This document shows positions 26,101-38,700 of a DNA stretch of 64,000 nt, one piece after another (positions within the stretch are counted from its first letter, which is position 1; each line of letters starts with the position of its first letter). Under the pieces are notes generated by a model, which was not told the DNA's origin, did not search any database, and saw nothing but the letters and a program-made list of their open reading frames with translations. This stretch comes from Channallabes apus (Eukaryota > Chordata > Actinopteri > Siluriformes > Clariidae): NCBI GenBank assembly GCA_030522415.1, contig CM060104.1:19450825-19514824 (forward strand). The letters are read 5' to 3'. The position numbers were made by a program, and so were the translations under genes.

Positions 26101-27506
26101 GACATGTCAGCCAAATATATCCACGTTGTCAGTGTTTAGATGATAGGTTGATGAAAGGTTGAGCTTATGCACCCTATAAAACAAAGAAGGTTCAAAAGTT
26201 GGTGCTGCCCATTTGACCAGTGCTGGAATTAGACTGAAAGCACTTGGCATAAACATTGACTCTGAGTATAGATACAAGACTTGAAATGAGATTGTATGAA
26301 ATTGTATGACGAGAGTGTTTATTTGAATAAAGCGAAAAGATCTTTCTTCCCCATTTTAAGTGTACATTTGATACTTATTACTATTAGCATAGCCACATGT
26401 AACATAATTATCAGCATCAGACCGAAAATATAAAAATCAGTCAATTAAAATGACCACCATGAATTAAATTAAATCTAATTAAATTAAAATGTAAATGAAA
26501 TGATTAATAAAAGCTCACGGCCATGCCAGTAATAAGTCTCTTGGTGCCGGTCGTCCTGGAATATGTGATAATGGTAGTTTTCTTTTGAGATAACGTCTGT
26601 GTGAAGTCTCAGTTCCCATGTGGAGGGAGAGAAGAAAGACAGGAAGCTGTGGTGGCAGTGCAGGAGGAAGCTGATGGAGTTTTCAACAGTCCATTGTATT
26701 GCATGGGGGGGAGGTGGCGGCTATCATTGGCATATGTGCGTCTTTGTTAGTGCATCTACATGTGTTACAATCACTCTGTCTGGTATGTTTCTTACTCTGG
26801 CTCCTCTGAGCAGGAAAGAGCCTCGCCTCGTGTGTAGGGGAAATGTGATTTGTGTATGGCTCAGGTAACAGGATGTTAGATGACTGAGAAGAGAGCGAAA
26901 AGGAAGAGAGGCCTGTTTAAACTGCAGCGCTGCCTGCCCCACTTAACTCTCTGTCAGCAGCAAGATCAGCAGATCTTTTGTTCTTAATGGTGATGTGTAC
27001 CATATGCTGAAGAGAAGTGGCTATTAGACATCTCATCAGAGTGCACTAGAATCCATCAATGAGTTGAAATCTGTCTTGAAGCAGAAACTAAACCTGGTCT
27101 ATTAAAGAGATAACATTCCTGTATGTTAATGCGACTACAGAGCCTTTCACTGCTAAGCGGTTTATACAGGTATATGCATATCAAAGGTTACAGAGATATG
27201 GAAGCTTTAATATATATTGCTGTGAAAATCGAAATATAAATTAGGGTTAGGGTTAGGGTTGTCTTATCTTATCTTAAAAGATAAAAATTTGTAATAAAAA
27301 ACACCAAAACAAAAAACCAAAAACAACCAACTTGCACCTGTAGTGCAAAAATCCTGTCGAGTGTTTGATTCTCGCCTCTGGTCTGTGTGTGTGTGGGGTT
27401 GAAGTGTTCCTCCTGGGCTTGGTGGATTTCCTTAAGAAATGCCGGTTTCCTCCCACAGTCCAAAAACATGCAGATTAGGTTAATGGGCATTGTCCTTAAT
27501 TGTCCA

Positions 27507-27556
<50 letters not shown>

Positions 27557-30500
27557 CCCCTGCACCGGATTGTCTAGGGTGGACCATGCCTTGTGCCTCC
27601 AGGCCCCTGTGACCCTCATGAGGATAAGCACAATGGAAGATGAATGAATGTGTTTACATATGTGTCATGTTTCCCTCTGGGTCTGCGTCTGGAGTGTGTG
27701 CGTGGCATGGATGCGGAGGAGGCGAGCTGACGGTTTTGCAAAGTCCTTTTATTCATTGAAACAGAAATAAAGGAAAACAAACATCCAAACACAAACTGAA
27801 ACCTAATTACAACTAAAGCTAGACGCCTGACTGCTATTCAGTCAGGCTATTTATAAAGAAACAAATCAAATCATAATTAGCCTTCCCTCGGTTCAGGTGA
27901 GCTTCTTACGTCACCTGACCGAGGTGCATACTGGTAACTGAAGTCAAACTAGCAAACACAAATAAACTACAAAAACCAAAAACGGGCGTTAGGCGCCCTC
28001 TAGGGGTTAACCGTCACAGTACTCCCCCCCAAAGAAATGCTCCTCCGGAGCATTGCTGGAGGCCCCGGGCACCCACCCCACAGTACTACCTTCGGCCTCC
28101 CGACCCGGAGGCTGGGTGATGGTCCCGGAGACGTGCTCTGCGGCTGCCGGCTTGGCGACGTGCTCGGCCGTGGCAGAGCTGGAGACGTGCTCGGCCGTGG
28201 CAGAGCTGGAGACGTGCTCGGCCGTGGCAGAGCTGGAGACGTGCTCGGCCGTGGCAGAGCTGGAGACGTGCTCGGCCGTGGCAGAGCTGGAGACGTGCTC
28301 GGCCGTGGCGTTGGAGCGGTCACTGCGCTCGACGGAGGCCTTGGAGCGGTCACTGCGCTCGACGGAGGCGTGGGAGAGGTCACTGCGCTCGACGGAGGCG
28401 TGGGAGAGGTCACTGCGCTCGACGGAGGCGTGGGAGCGGTCACTGCGCTCGACGGAGGCGTGGGAGCGGTCACTGCGCTCGACGGAGGCGTGGGAGCGGT
28501 CACTGCGCTCGACGGAGGCGGTGGAGCGGTCACTGCGCTCGACGACGGCGGTGGAGCGGTCACTGCGCTCGACGGCGGCGGTGGAGCGGTCACTGCGCTC
28601 GACGGCGGCGAGGGAGCGGTCACTGCGCTCGACGGCGGCGAGGGAGCGGTCACTGCGCTCGACGGCGGCGTGGGAGCGTGCAGTGCGCTCGACGGCGGCG
28701 TGGGAGCGTGCAGTGCGCTCGACGGCGGCGTGGGAGCGTGCAGTGCGCTCGACGGCGGCGTGGGAGCGTGCAGTTCGCTCGACGGCGGCATTGGAGCGCA
28801 CTCGGCGCTCGACGGCGGCGTTGGAGCGCACTCGGCGCTCGACGGCGGCGTTGGAGCGCACTCGGCGCTCGACGGCGGCGTTGGAGCGCACTCGGCGCTC
28901 GACGGCGGCGTTGGAGCGCACTCGGCGCTCGACGGCGGCGTTGGAGCGCACTCGGCGCTCGACGGCGGCGTTGGAGCGTGCGGTGCGCTCGACGACGACT
29001 CTGGAGCGTGCCGTGCGTTCGCCAGTTCAACGTCGTCCTCAAAGCCAGGAGGCGGCGGCAGAACAGGTGCATGGGACAGCGGCTGCTGGCGTGCTAGCTC
29101 GCTATCCTCGAAGCCGGGAGGCGGCGGCAGAACAGGTGCATGGGACAGCGGCTGCTGGCATGCTAGCTCGCTATCCTCGAAGCCGGGAGGCGGCGGCAGA
29201 ACAGGTGCATGGGACAGCGGCTGCTGGCGTGCTAGCTCGCTATCCTCGAAGCCGGGAGGCGGCGGCAGAACAGGTGCATGGGACAGCGGCTGCTGGGGTG
29301 CTAGCTCGCTATCCTCGAAGCCGGGAGGCGGCGGCAGAACAGGTGTCTTGGTCGTTGGAGCTTGTGCAGGGCTCGACAGCGTTGGAGCGTGCATGATGCT
29401 CGACTGCAACGGTGGAGCGTGCACGATGCTCAACTGCAACGTTGGAGCGTGCACGGCGCTCTCCTGCAGCGTTGGAGCGTGCACGGCGCTCTCCTGCAGC
29501 GTTGGAGCGTGCACGGCGCTCTCCTGCAGCGTTGGAGCGTGCACGGCGCTCTCCTGCAGCGTTGGAGCGTGCACGGCGCTCTCCTGCAGCGTTGGAGCGT
29601 GCACGGCGCTCTCCTGCCGCGTTGGAGCGTGCACGGCGCTCTCCTGCAGCGTTGGCGAGGGAGGAAAAAGCTCCGAGCCCGCTTCGCGGTTGTCCCGGAA
29701 GTGGAGGATCATGCGCTGCATTTCCTCCACCTGCTCCCGTATTTCTCGCACTTGCTCCGGCTCTGGAATCCACCACCTGAGCTCCTTTTGCTGCTGCTCT
29801 GCCTGGGGTTCTCTCTCCCCCGCGTCACCGCCGTACTTGGGCTTCCTCGCCCTTCTCTTCCGGCCGGTGCGGGGAATCACGTGACCCCGCGCTGCATCGC
29901 CTTTGAATGGCGTTCGCCGAATGGCGAGCCTGCAGCTCTCCCAGCTCCGTGGTGTCTCTCTTTCTCTCTCCTCGCTGCTCTCCCGGTCGTGCTCCTGCTC
30001 CTGTTTGGCTAGCTGGTTGTACCTCCAGCTCTGGAACAGATCGATCTTGCCGTCTTCCAGCCAGCAGTACTCCCAGCTACCAAACCCCTCTTCCTCGCTG
30101 TCCTCCAGCCAGTTCGCCAGCTCGGGCGAGATGGTATCCGCGCCCCCCCAAAAATAATCCAGGGGGAAGTCCTCCGCCATGCCACTTGAACGGTCTAGCT
30201 TTCTGTCATGTTTCCCTCTGGGTCTGCGTCTGGAGTGTGTGCGTGGCATGGATGCGGAGGAGGCGAGCTGACGGTTTTGCAAAGTCCTTTTATTCATTGA
30301 AACAGGAATAAAGGAAAACAAACATCCAAACACAAACTGAAACCTAATTACAACTAAAGCTAGACGCCTGACTGCTATTCAGTCAGGCTATTTATAAAGA
30401 AACAAATCAAATCATAATTAGCCTTCCCTCGGTTCAGGTGAGCTTCTTACTTCACCTGACCGAGGTGCATACTGGTAACTGAAGTCAAACTAGCAAACAC

Positions 30501-32711
30501 AAATAAACTACAAAAACCAAAAACGGGCGTTAGGCGCCCTCTAGGGGTTAACCGTCACAATATGAAGTGATAAAATGTTTGCTGTTCCTCTATAATCCTG
30601 TTGGTGGTGTGCTTTAACCTATTCCCAGGATTATGAGGGGTAGGAGCAAATTATCTGTATGTTTGTTTGTAATAAAATCTAAAACAAAAGTTTAATATTG
30701 AATCAGAAAATTGATAAAATCGTGAAGCACAATACAAATTGTACCAGCGCTTACTGTAGGTATCATGATAATATCGTATCGGGAGGTCCCCAGTAACTTA
30801 TAGTATATAAATCACTCTTTACAGCCATGATAATCGGAAAAGCATCTCAGCATGCACAACATTGTTACCACATCAGGTTACACTACTTTCAACCAGGAAA
30901 AACAATCTGAGGCTACCATGCAGTGGAACGTAATTTTTTCCTTCAGACCAGTCCAGTCATTTTTCTCTGATCTTTATAATAAACCAGCTTTCAGCCTCCA
31001 GACCCTCAGCTCACTGGATGGTTATTGTTTTTATACACCATTCTGTGTAAACTCTAGACACTGACGTGTGTGTAAATCCCAGGAGATCAGCAGTTTCTGA
31101 AATATTCATATCAGCCCACCTGGCACCAACAGTAAAGTAACAGATGATAGTTTCCCACACGTTTGCTGCTTATTGTGAATATTACCAGTTTATGCATTAT
31201 TTTATGCATTAACGTGTGGCTGCCACATGCATATACATACATATACATGTTCATGTTAAAGTGGATGGTGAGTGTATATACTTGTATTGTGTTATTACAC
31301 GTACATAAAATTTCTTTTTGTATTATCGAAAAATCATTGAATGATGTCTTTTATCATGATTTATTTTTCTTTTGCAGAATGGTCACCCTGACAGACTGTT
31401 GTGTGGGCTGCAATTGGGAGACAGTCTTCTTCTGCTGGACCTGGAAAAGAACCAGTGAGAGTACAATCACAGACATGCAGCATATGAGGGCAATACATTA
31501 TTCTGTCTATCTTATGTTTCATTATGTTTATGTTTTTGCCCTTTCTATCTTTTAACTGCAGAGTGCTATTGCCTAAGCTACCTAATGTCTTCTACTACCT
31601 GCCAAATGGAGAAGGAGTAAACATGGAGAACAGTCAGATGGTATGTTACTTCTGATTAATTTGTTAATATGCACATCCGTTAATGAACTTATAATACAGG
31701 TCCTTCTAAAAAAATTAGCATATTGTGATAAAGTTCATTATTTTCTGTAATGTACTGATAAACATTAGACTTTCATATATTTTAGATTCATTACACACAA
31801 CTGAAGTAGTTCAAGCCTTTTATTGTTTTAATATTGATGATTGTGGCATACAGCTCATGAAAACCCAAAATCCCTATCTCAAAAAATTAGCATATCATGA
31901 GAAGGTTCTCTAAACGAGCTATTAACCTAATCATCTGAATCAACTAATTAACTCTAAACACCTGCAAAAGATTCCTGAGGCTTTTAAAAACTCCCAGCCT
32001 GGTTCATTACTCAAAACCGCAATCATGGGTAAGACTGCCGACCTGACTGCTGTCCAGAAGGCCATCATTGACACCCTCAAGCCCTTTCTGCAAAAGGATT
32101 CCCGACCAAGTATTGAGTGCATAACTGAACATAATTATTTGAAGGTCGACTTTTTTGTATTAAAAACACTTTTCTTTTGTTGGTCGGTTGAAATATGCTA
32201 AATTTTTTAGGTTTTCATGAGCTGTATGCCACAATCATCAATATTAAAACAATAAAAGGCTTGAACTACTTCAGTTGTGTAATGAATCTAAAATATATGA
32301 AAGTCTAATGTTTATCAGTACATTACAGAAAATAATGAACTTTATCACAATATGCAAATTTTTGGAGAAGCTGTACTGTATACTACAGTGTAAATTTTTA
32401 ATTGTTTATTAATTGTTAATTGTTTAAATAAATGCCTTTATGCAGATAAAAAGAAGGAATAGAGGAATGGCAGAAGGAAGTAAAATATTCACCTGTACCT
32501 GTTCTCTCTTAGGCTCAGTGTTACTATCATGGCTCTGTGAGAGGGTTCCCCCAGTCCCGTGTGGCCGTCAGCACCTGCACTGGCTTACGGCAAGACTCTA
32601 CTCATTAATCTGCTATTGCTTTAAACACAGTCTGCTGAGGTTGATTCAGTTTAGATTATTGTGCCACTGAAGTCCTGTTTTGATATAATCTTTATGCTGT
32701 ATAATAACCAA

Positions 32712-32764
<53 letters not shown>

Positions 32765-35700
32765 TATTTTGGAAAATGGTTAAATAAAAAAAGTGAACTG
32801 CAATACCGTTAATTACATCGCAAATATTGTGCTTGTGATGGAGAATCCTAAAAACTGTTGAATATGAACAACCAGTTAAAAGTAAACATACTCTATGGGT
32901 GAGTAATGAAGAGAATATGAATGCTCCTGGTTGTGCATTGAGCAAAGGTAGTGTTTTGTGCAGAATTATATACTGTAGTCAAGTCAAGTAGGCTTTTATT
33001 GTCATACTGGTGTACATACAGTAACCAGTACGCAGTGAAAGGAAGCAACGTTCCTCCAGGTCCATGATGTTAGATAGTACACTAAAATTAGTACCCATTG
33101 TTGGGTAAAGAGTTTGTAGAAATAGTTAAAAGATTCGAGCTAAAAAAATAAACTGATCAGCTTTAATGTGTGGCAGCACAGTGTCTGAGTGGTTAGCACT
33201 GTCGTATTGCACCTACAGCGTTGAGGGTTCGATTCCGACTTCAGGTCTGTATGCATGGATTTTCCATGTTCTCCCCGTGCTTGGTGGCTTTACTCTACTG
33301 TAGGTACTCCGGTTTCCTCCAACAGTCCAAAGACATGCAAATTAGGGTATTTGTTGTTCCCAAATTGCCCAAAGTGTGTGAATGAGGTGGCAGTAGATGC
33401 AGAACCTATTCTAGGGCATACACTGGCATGATGAGTACCTCAATCAGAGGGATAACTTTTGCACCTACGTAGGTACATGATTCCAAAGCCAAGACGTTGT
33501 AACATTAGGGATTGGAATTACTAGTGACCACTAGTGACTAGTGACGATACCATATTATCAGGATACCTACAATAGGTGCCGATTTGTATTGTGATTCTTT
33601 AAGTGTGACGATTTTATAAATATCCCAATTGTATATAATTTTTGGTTACAATTATTAACAAACTTAAATGATATGATACTATCATAGAGGATGCTGTGCT
33701 GCCTGCGAGTGTGTACTGTAAATAGCAAACCACCTATAGGATTGTGGAGGAACTGCAACATTTTATCACCTCAAACACATATAAATCAAAACTTTATAAA
33801 AAAAAAACATTATTCTCGAGTCAATACATGAATTGCCACACAAAAGTTTGCCATACATCACTTGAATCGATTCCTCCCCCCATCGCTACATAACATACTG
33901 TAGAGAGTAACCCAAGATCAGGATCAAACCATCGACTATAGACCTGTGAGGCAGAAACTCTACCCACTGTACTGTTATACCGCCCTAGAATTACACACAG
34001 AGACATAATTACAACTTATGTTTTTTTCTTTCTGGTAAACTTTGCTTCAGATTCCTGCATGGCCTGTAGATCAAGGGACCAGGTCAGCTTAGAGTCAAGC
34101 ATACTCATAAGGAGTGTATGCATGGATGTTAATATAACCTGACATATAGTGTGAAAGAGGAAATCAATATTAGTAAAGTAACTCTTGTGTTCATCTCTGC
34201 AGGGGAGTGATTGTAATCAATGCGAGTTTGAGCTTTGAACTGCAGCCAGAAGAAGGGGATGAAGGTGTAAAAAGAAGTGAGAGTTCAGAAGAAGAGAAGG
34301 AATTACACATGCTCTACCCAACCCACCACCTGAGCTCTAAATCTGGGGCATGTGGTGTTCCTCACACATTTATAGCACCCATTCAGATTATTCCACACAT
34401 GCACAGGGTGAGAGCTGTGTGTGTTTTCCTTCCGACAGTTGTCTATAATCATAATGTGAAATGACATCTGTCTGGTGAACTCATTCATGTCTCTGTTTGT
34501 TTCATAGACAAAAAGAGATATTCTCTTAGAGACCAAATACGTTGAGCTGGTATTGGTGGTCGATCACAAAGAGGTAAGTGTTTGTTCCTGTTACAGTGTG
34601 TCATACTGTACAATGCAGCATTGTATGCATTTGTATGGTTCCAAGTAATTGTACAAATAGCGTGACTGTATCATGAAGGGCTTGGCATTTATAATTCAGT
34701 CCATTGTATTTTGTTTGAAAGTAGTGCCAAAGAATTTTTTTCTTTTTATGACTTGGCCAAAAAAATAGATCATACAGTTTAGTAAGTTGCATTTGTTGCT
34801 CCAGCACCACCTACTGGTAATTCTACCGCTCTGTAAACAAATGGCATTTTAGTTTGCATCTGTTTGATGTTTTGTGCATGCATGTCTTTATCACAGTACC
34901 TAAATTATCAGAAGAACAACAAGACTATTATTTACCGTATGCTGGATGTGGCTAACCAGGTAGACTGGGTGAGTTCATTTGCGGAAGTTGTCTTCTCATT
35001 TCTTACTTCTGAGTATAATGTGTGTTTAATGTTCAAGTAAAAAAAAAAAAAATTATAACAAGCATTCAATAAATTAAAAAGAAACAAAAGTGTAAGTATT
35101 TACACTTCCTTTGTGATGCCCGTGTCAGGTAGACAGCTGACTTAATTTTATTGCCACATTACTGTACATTGCTGAGTCTAGACCTGAGCAACTGAAGCAA
35201 CCTTAAATCATAACACTGCCTCCAGAGGCTTGTACAGTGGACACTACTGTATGCATGATAGGTGAGATTCCCCTTCTTACCCTGAATTGCCCATCTCTTA
35301 GGAAAAGGCCACATGACCCTTTTCCATTGCTTCCAAGAACTCCAAAGCATGTTGAAGACTTTTTTTGCCCCAATTAGTCTCACTAACTTTTTAGTCCCAA
35401 TCCTGTGAGTTCTTGTTGGGGTGTGTACAGTATGTGGAAATTCTCTTATTTTTGCTATTGAACATAGCTGTTAATTTTTTAGCTGCAAGTTCACAAAGCG
35501 TTTAGATGATCTTTGACCAGGTCATTTAAGATTTTTTTTACCACATGCCCCCCACAAACTTGCTGGTTCAGCGCTATCCTTTCATGTTTTAATAATGCAT
35601 TGGACAGTCCTAAACCCAAGGCTCAGACTGTTGTATACTGTAATAAAATATTTAATATTCTATTCCAAGTGAAATCAGGACAAAAACAGGTCTAAAACGT

Positions 35701-38700
35701 TGCAGCACAATGTCTGATCAATGTTTTGTTCTCCCTCTCCTTACCTGCATGCACCTCAGTACTATCGGCCTCTGAATGTGCGAGTGGCCCTAGTGGGGAT
35801 GGAGATCTGGAGTGATCAAGATAAAATCCTGATAGATAAGAGTCCCAGCGACACCCTCAACCGCTTTTTGGAATGGAGGAACAGAGAGCTGCTGCCAAGA
35901 TTACGCCATGACAATGCACAACTAATCATGTGGGTTTTAACAAATATATGTTTTGGAATGCATAAACTGCATTATTTTGAAAAGAAAAAACACAACAACT
36001 TTACCAGTGTAAAATAATACAGCAGGATTTTATTATTATTGTTTTTTAAAGGGGTGAGTCATTTGATGGCACAATAGTGGGCATGGCCTCTCAATCTTCC
36101 ATGTGCACCAAGGACAGGTCTGGAGGCGTTAATGTGGTGAGACTCTTCATGAAAGTAATAACAGTAATCTCTTTTACTCATCTGCACATCACTGCTAATC
36201 AGTGCAGCATGAGCAGTCGTGAAAAAAGCATAACCTTTTTAATTTTTCTGTTGCAGGATCACCTGGTAAGTGTGCTGGGCGTTGCATCCACTGTGGCGCA
36301 TGAACTTGGTCATAACCTGGGCATGAACCATGACACAGCTGAACGCCACTGTCAGTGCCAGAATGAGCCACGCCTTGGGGGATGCATCATGGAGCCGTCA
36401 ACAGGGTGAGTGCTTCTGCATAGATTAGTAAAGCAATAATGGAGCCATCAACAGGCTGAGTGCTTCTTGGTAGATTTATCCTGTTACCATATATTACTAC
36501 GCCCTAGATATCTATTCCATCATAACAGCTACAGAGTTTAAAAATAGGATGACATTACATTTTGTTGAAGATTTTTTTGTTGAAATCCTCAGCAAGACTT
36601 GGTTTGGAGAACTGATATAATACGTCCTACAACTAGCTAGTTCGGCTTAATGAGAACATTTTAGACATCCATAAAGCTCATTTTAGACATGGGTAGTAAT
36701 GTCCTACAGGATTTATAAACTCAACATCCATAACATTAAAATGCAAAAATTATGCCCGGTAATGTATAGGTTCTGCTTGTGCCACCTGGGTGGCTGTGGC
36801 CTATCAGGGCCTGACTGCGTAGGACCTCAGGTGTGTGCTATGGTGTCTGGCACCTGGATGATGCCAACAAATAATTTAGGTGCTGGGTCCCATATGCCGG
36901 GTCTGGTGCACTGGGTGTTCTGGTGCCCTTCTTTCATGGCCAGCATAGACTCTTTCAATGAGTTGTGCCGAATTGGCACAGTGCAGATTTCTATAGTCTG
37001 ATTTGGTCAGTTTTGTTGTCCAGGGAGCAAACATTTTTCTGTATAATCGATCAGATGTCTGGTCTATATGGGTTAGCTTTCAGCCTCGTTCACCTCAGCA
37101 TGTAATGTGCTTCTGTTTCCTTTCACATCAATTGTGGTGTCTCTTGATATTCAGAACCAAGCTTGCATAGCTAACTGAGTTTGTGGAAATTCTCTGATGT
37201 AATTATTGTTGCTTGTATAATTTTTACTGATTTCCACTACAGTCCAGTGGTTGTATTTCAGTTTCTGATTTTTTTTCTTATGCACTTTTTACCAGTATAA
37301 TATCAAGAAACTGCCAACACAAAAATATAAAAACGCACTATACTGTACCATACCACCATCTTGGAACGACCCAGACAGAGCTCATGAGACATGAATGAGT
37401 TCCTGATAGCACCTATGTAGCATGTCTATATGTTGCACTGTACAGTATAGGTTCATACTGTAGCCTGTTACTGACTGAGCAATGGTTTTGAAATTATTGG
37501 CAAGGATAAAAAGAGTGCTTGTGTAATTTGTGGACATTTAAAATTTTATTAATAAGGAAGCATTCTATAAACAAATTAAAGCTTAAAAAAATTTTATGTA
37601 CGTCTTCTCAAAAATTTCATAGAGTTTGGCAGAACTAAGTCAGAATTCTATACATTATCAGTGTCAATGCAGAAGGTCTACATTGTCCTATTGAATGTTT
37701 ATAGAGTTAATATAATAAAGATTTCTATAGAAATTCCATAACACTTGTATCTTAATGCAGATGTTCTGTAGAGTCCTATATAATGTCTATAGATTTTTAT
37801 AGAAGCTCTATAGAACATCAGCCCTTCAGTCCATCTGTCAGTAGCCATTTTGTCTTAGTGCAATATCTAATGCAGGGGTACTCAAATATAAAATTGAAAG
37901 GTCCATTTACCAAATTTCTATTCAGCCCGAGGTCCGGAAAAATGACAGTCCAATTTCAACTGCAAAAAAAGTCAAACCCAAATTTTTCTAACAATACCCA
38001 AAAATGACATGGTAGTCATTTTAGTGTGAAAAGTGACATTTTCTTTGTGCCACCAGTTGTTTGAACTTGGGCATAAAAGGTGTGAGGACCAGGTGGAGGC
38101 ACTGATGTAAATGTTCATTGGTGAGGGAGCTGAGATATATGTTTTTCACCATGCTCATAGTTGAAATGGCAGATTCACAGCAGTACGTTGAGGAAAACAT
38201 TGTGAGAATTTGAAGGGACATTTTCTGCAGGACAGGAACACCTGCTGCAGTAACCATCTTTGTCCAGAAGGTGAGAAGGTGACCACTTTTAATTGATAGA
38301 TTAAGCACATGGGAGCACAAATGCATATTTTTCTGCCCACTCACTCTTAAATTAGCTGTTTTCAAAATCGACTTATGTCAATGGCCAGCTTTGAGCATGA
38401 CATAGGATATTAAGGACATATTATAATAGAATGAGTAGCTCACCTATTATACTGTATCTTCCAGTCTGAGTAGTTCGTTCTTTTAAATCTACTGCACAGT
38501 CTAGACTCTGCCTACTCGCTTGCTTCCGCGTTTGGGTTTACCGTCCACGCTACAAAGGGCTAACGGCTAATCGCTAAGTCTTCTGATCATCCCGGGTTAG
38601 TTCGCGACAGAATTAAGTATAAAGATATAAGTGGGTATAAACATAGTAAGGGCCCATCTGATTGGTCAAATTTGGACACACAAATGCTTGGCACATAAAG

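Larger units (their letters stand above)
27663..30559 (-). mobile_element. Young non-autonomous LTR retrotransposon
   Basis: Two 356-bp direct repeats (27663-28018 and 30204-30559) both run TGTCATG...GTCACA; by eye they differ at only two positions. Both sides carry the 5-bp duplication atatg (27658-27662 and 30560-30564). Read on the minus strand, each LTR has tataaatag and then AATAAA. Next to the 3' LTR is a polypurine tract (ggggggggag, about 28019-28031), the second-strand primer. No clear tRNA-matching primer site was recognised after the 5' LTR. The 2.2-kb interior is one long repetitive ORF with no protease, RT, RNase H or integrase, so mobility would need another element's enzymes. 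Confidence 0.93.

Noticed and set aside
28053..29396. 447-codon plus-strand frame with [13 protein letters not shown] repeats
   Set aside because: Another reading of the same repeat arrays, with no independent support.
28140..29660. CRISPR-like or satellite array
   Set aside because: Units are contiguous without unique spacers and lie inside an LTR element of a vertebrate genome.
28037..29884. 615-codon plus-strand open frame
   Set aside because: It is the antisense of the proline-rich repeat ORF; repeats of 3n length keep several frames open. It has no LTR promoter in that direction and no recognisable domain.
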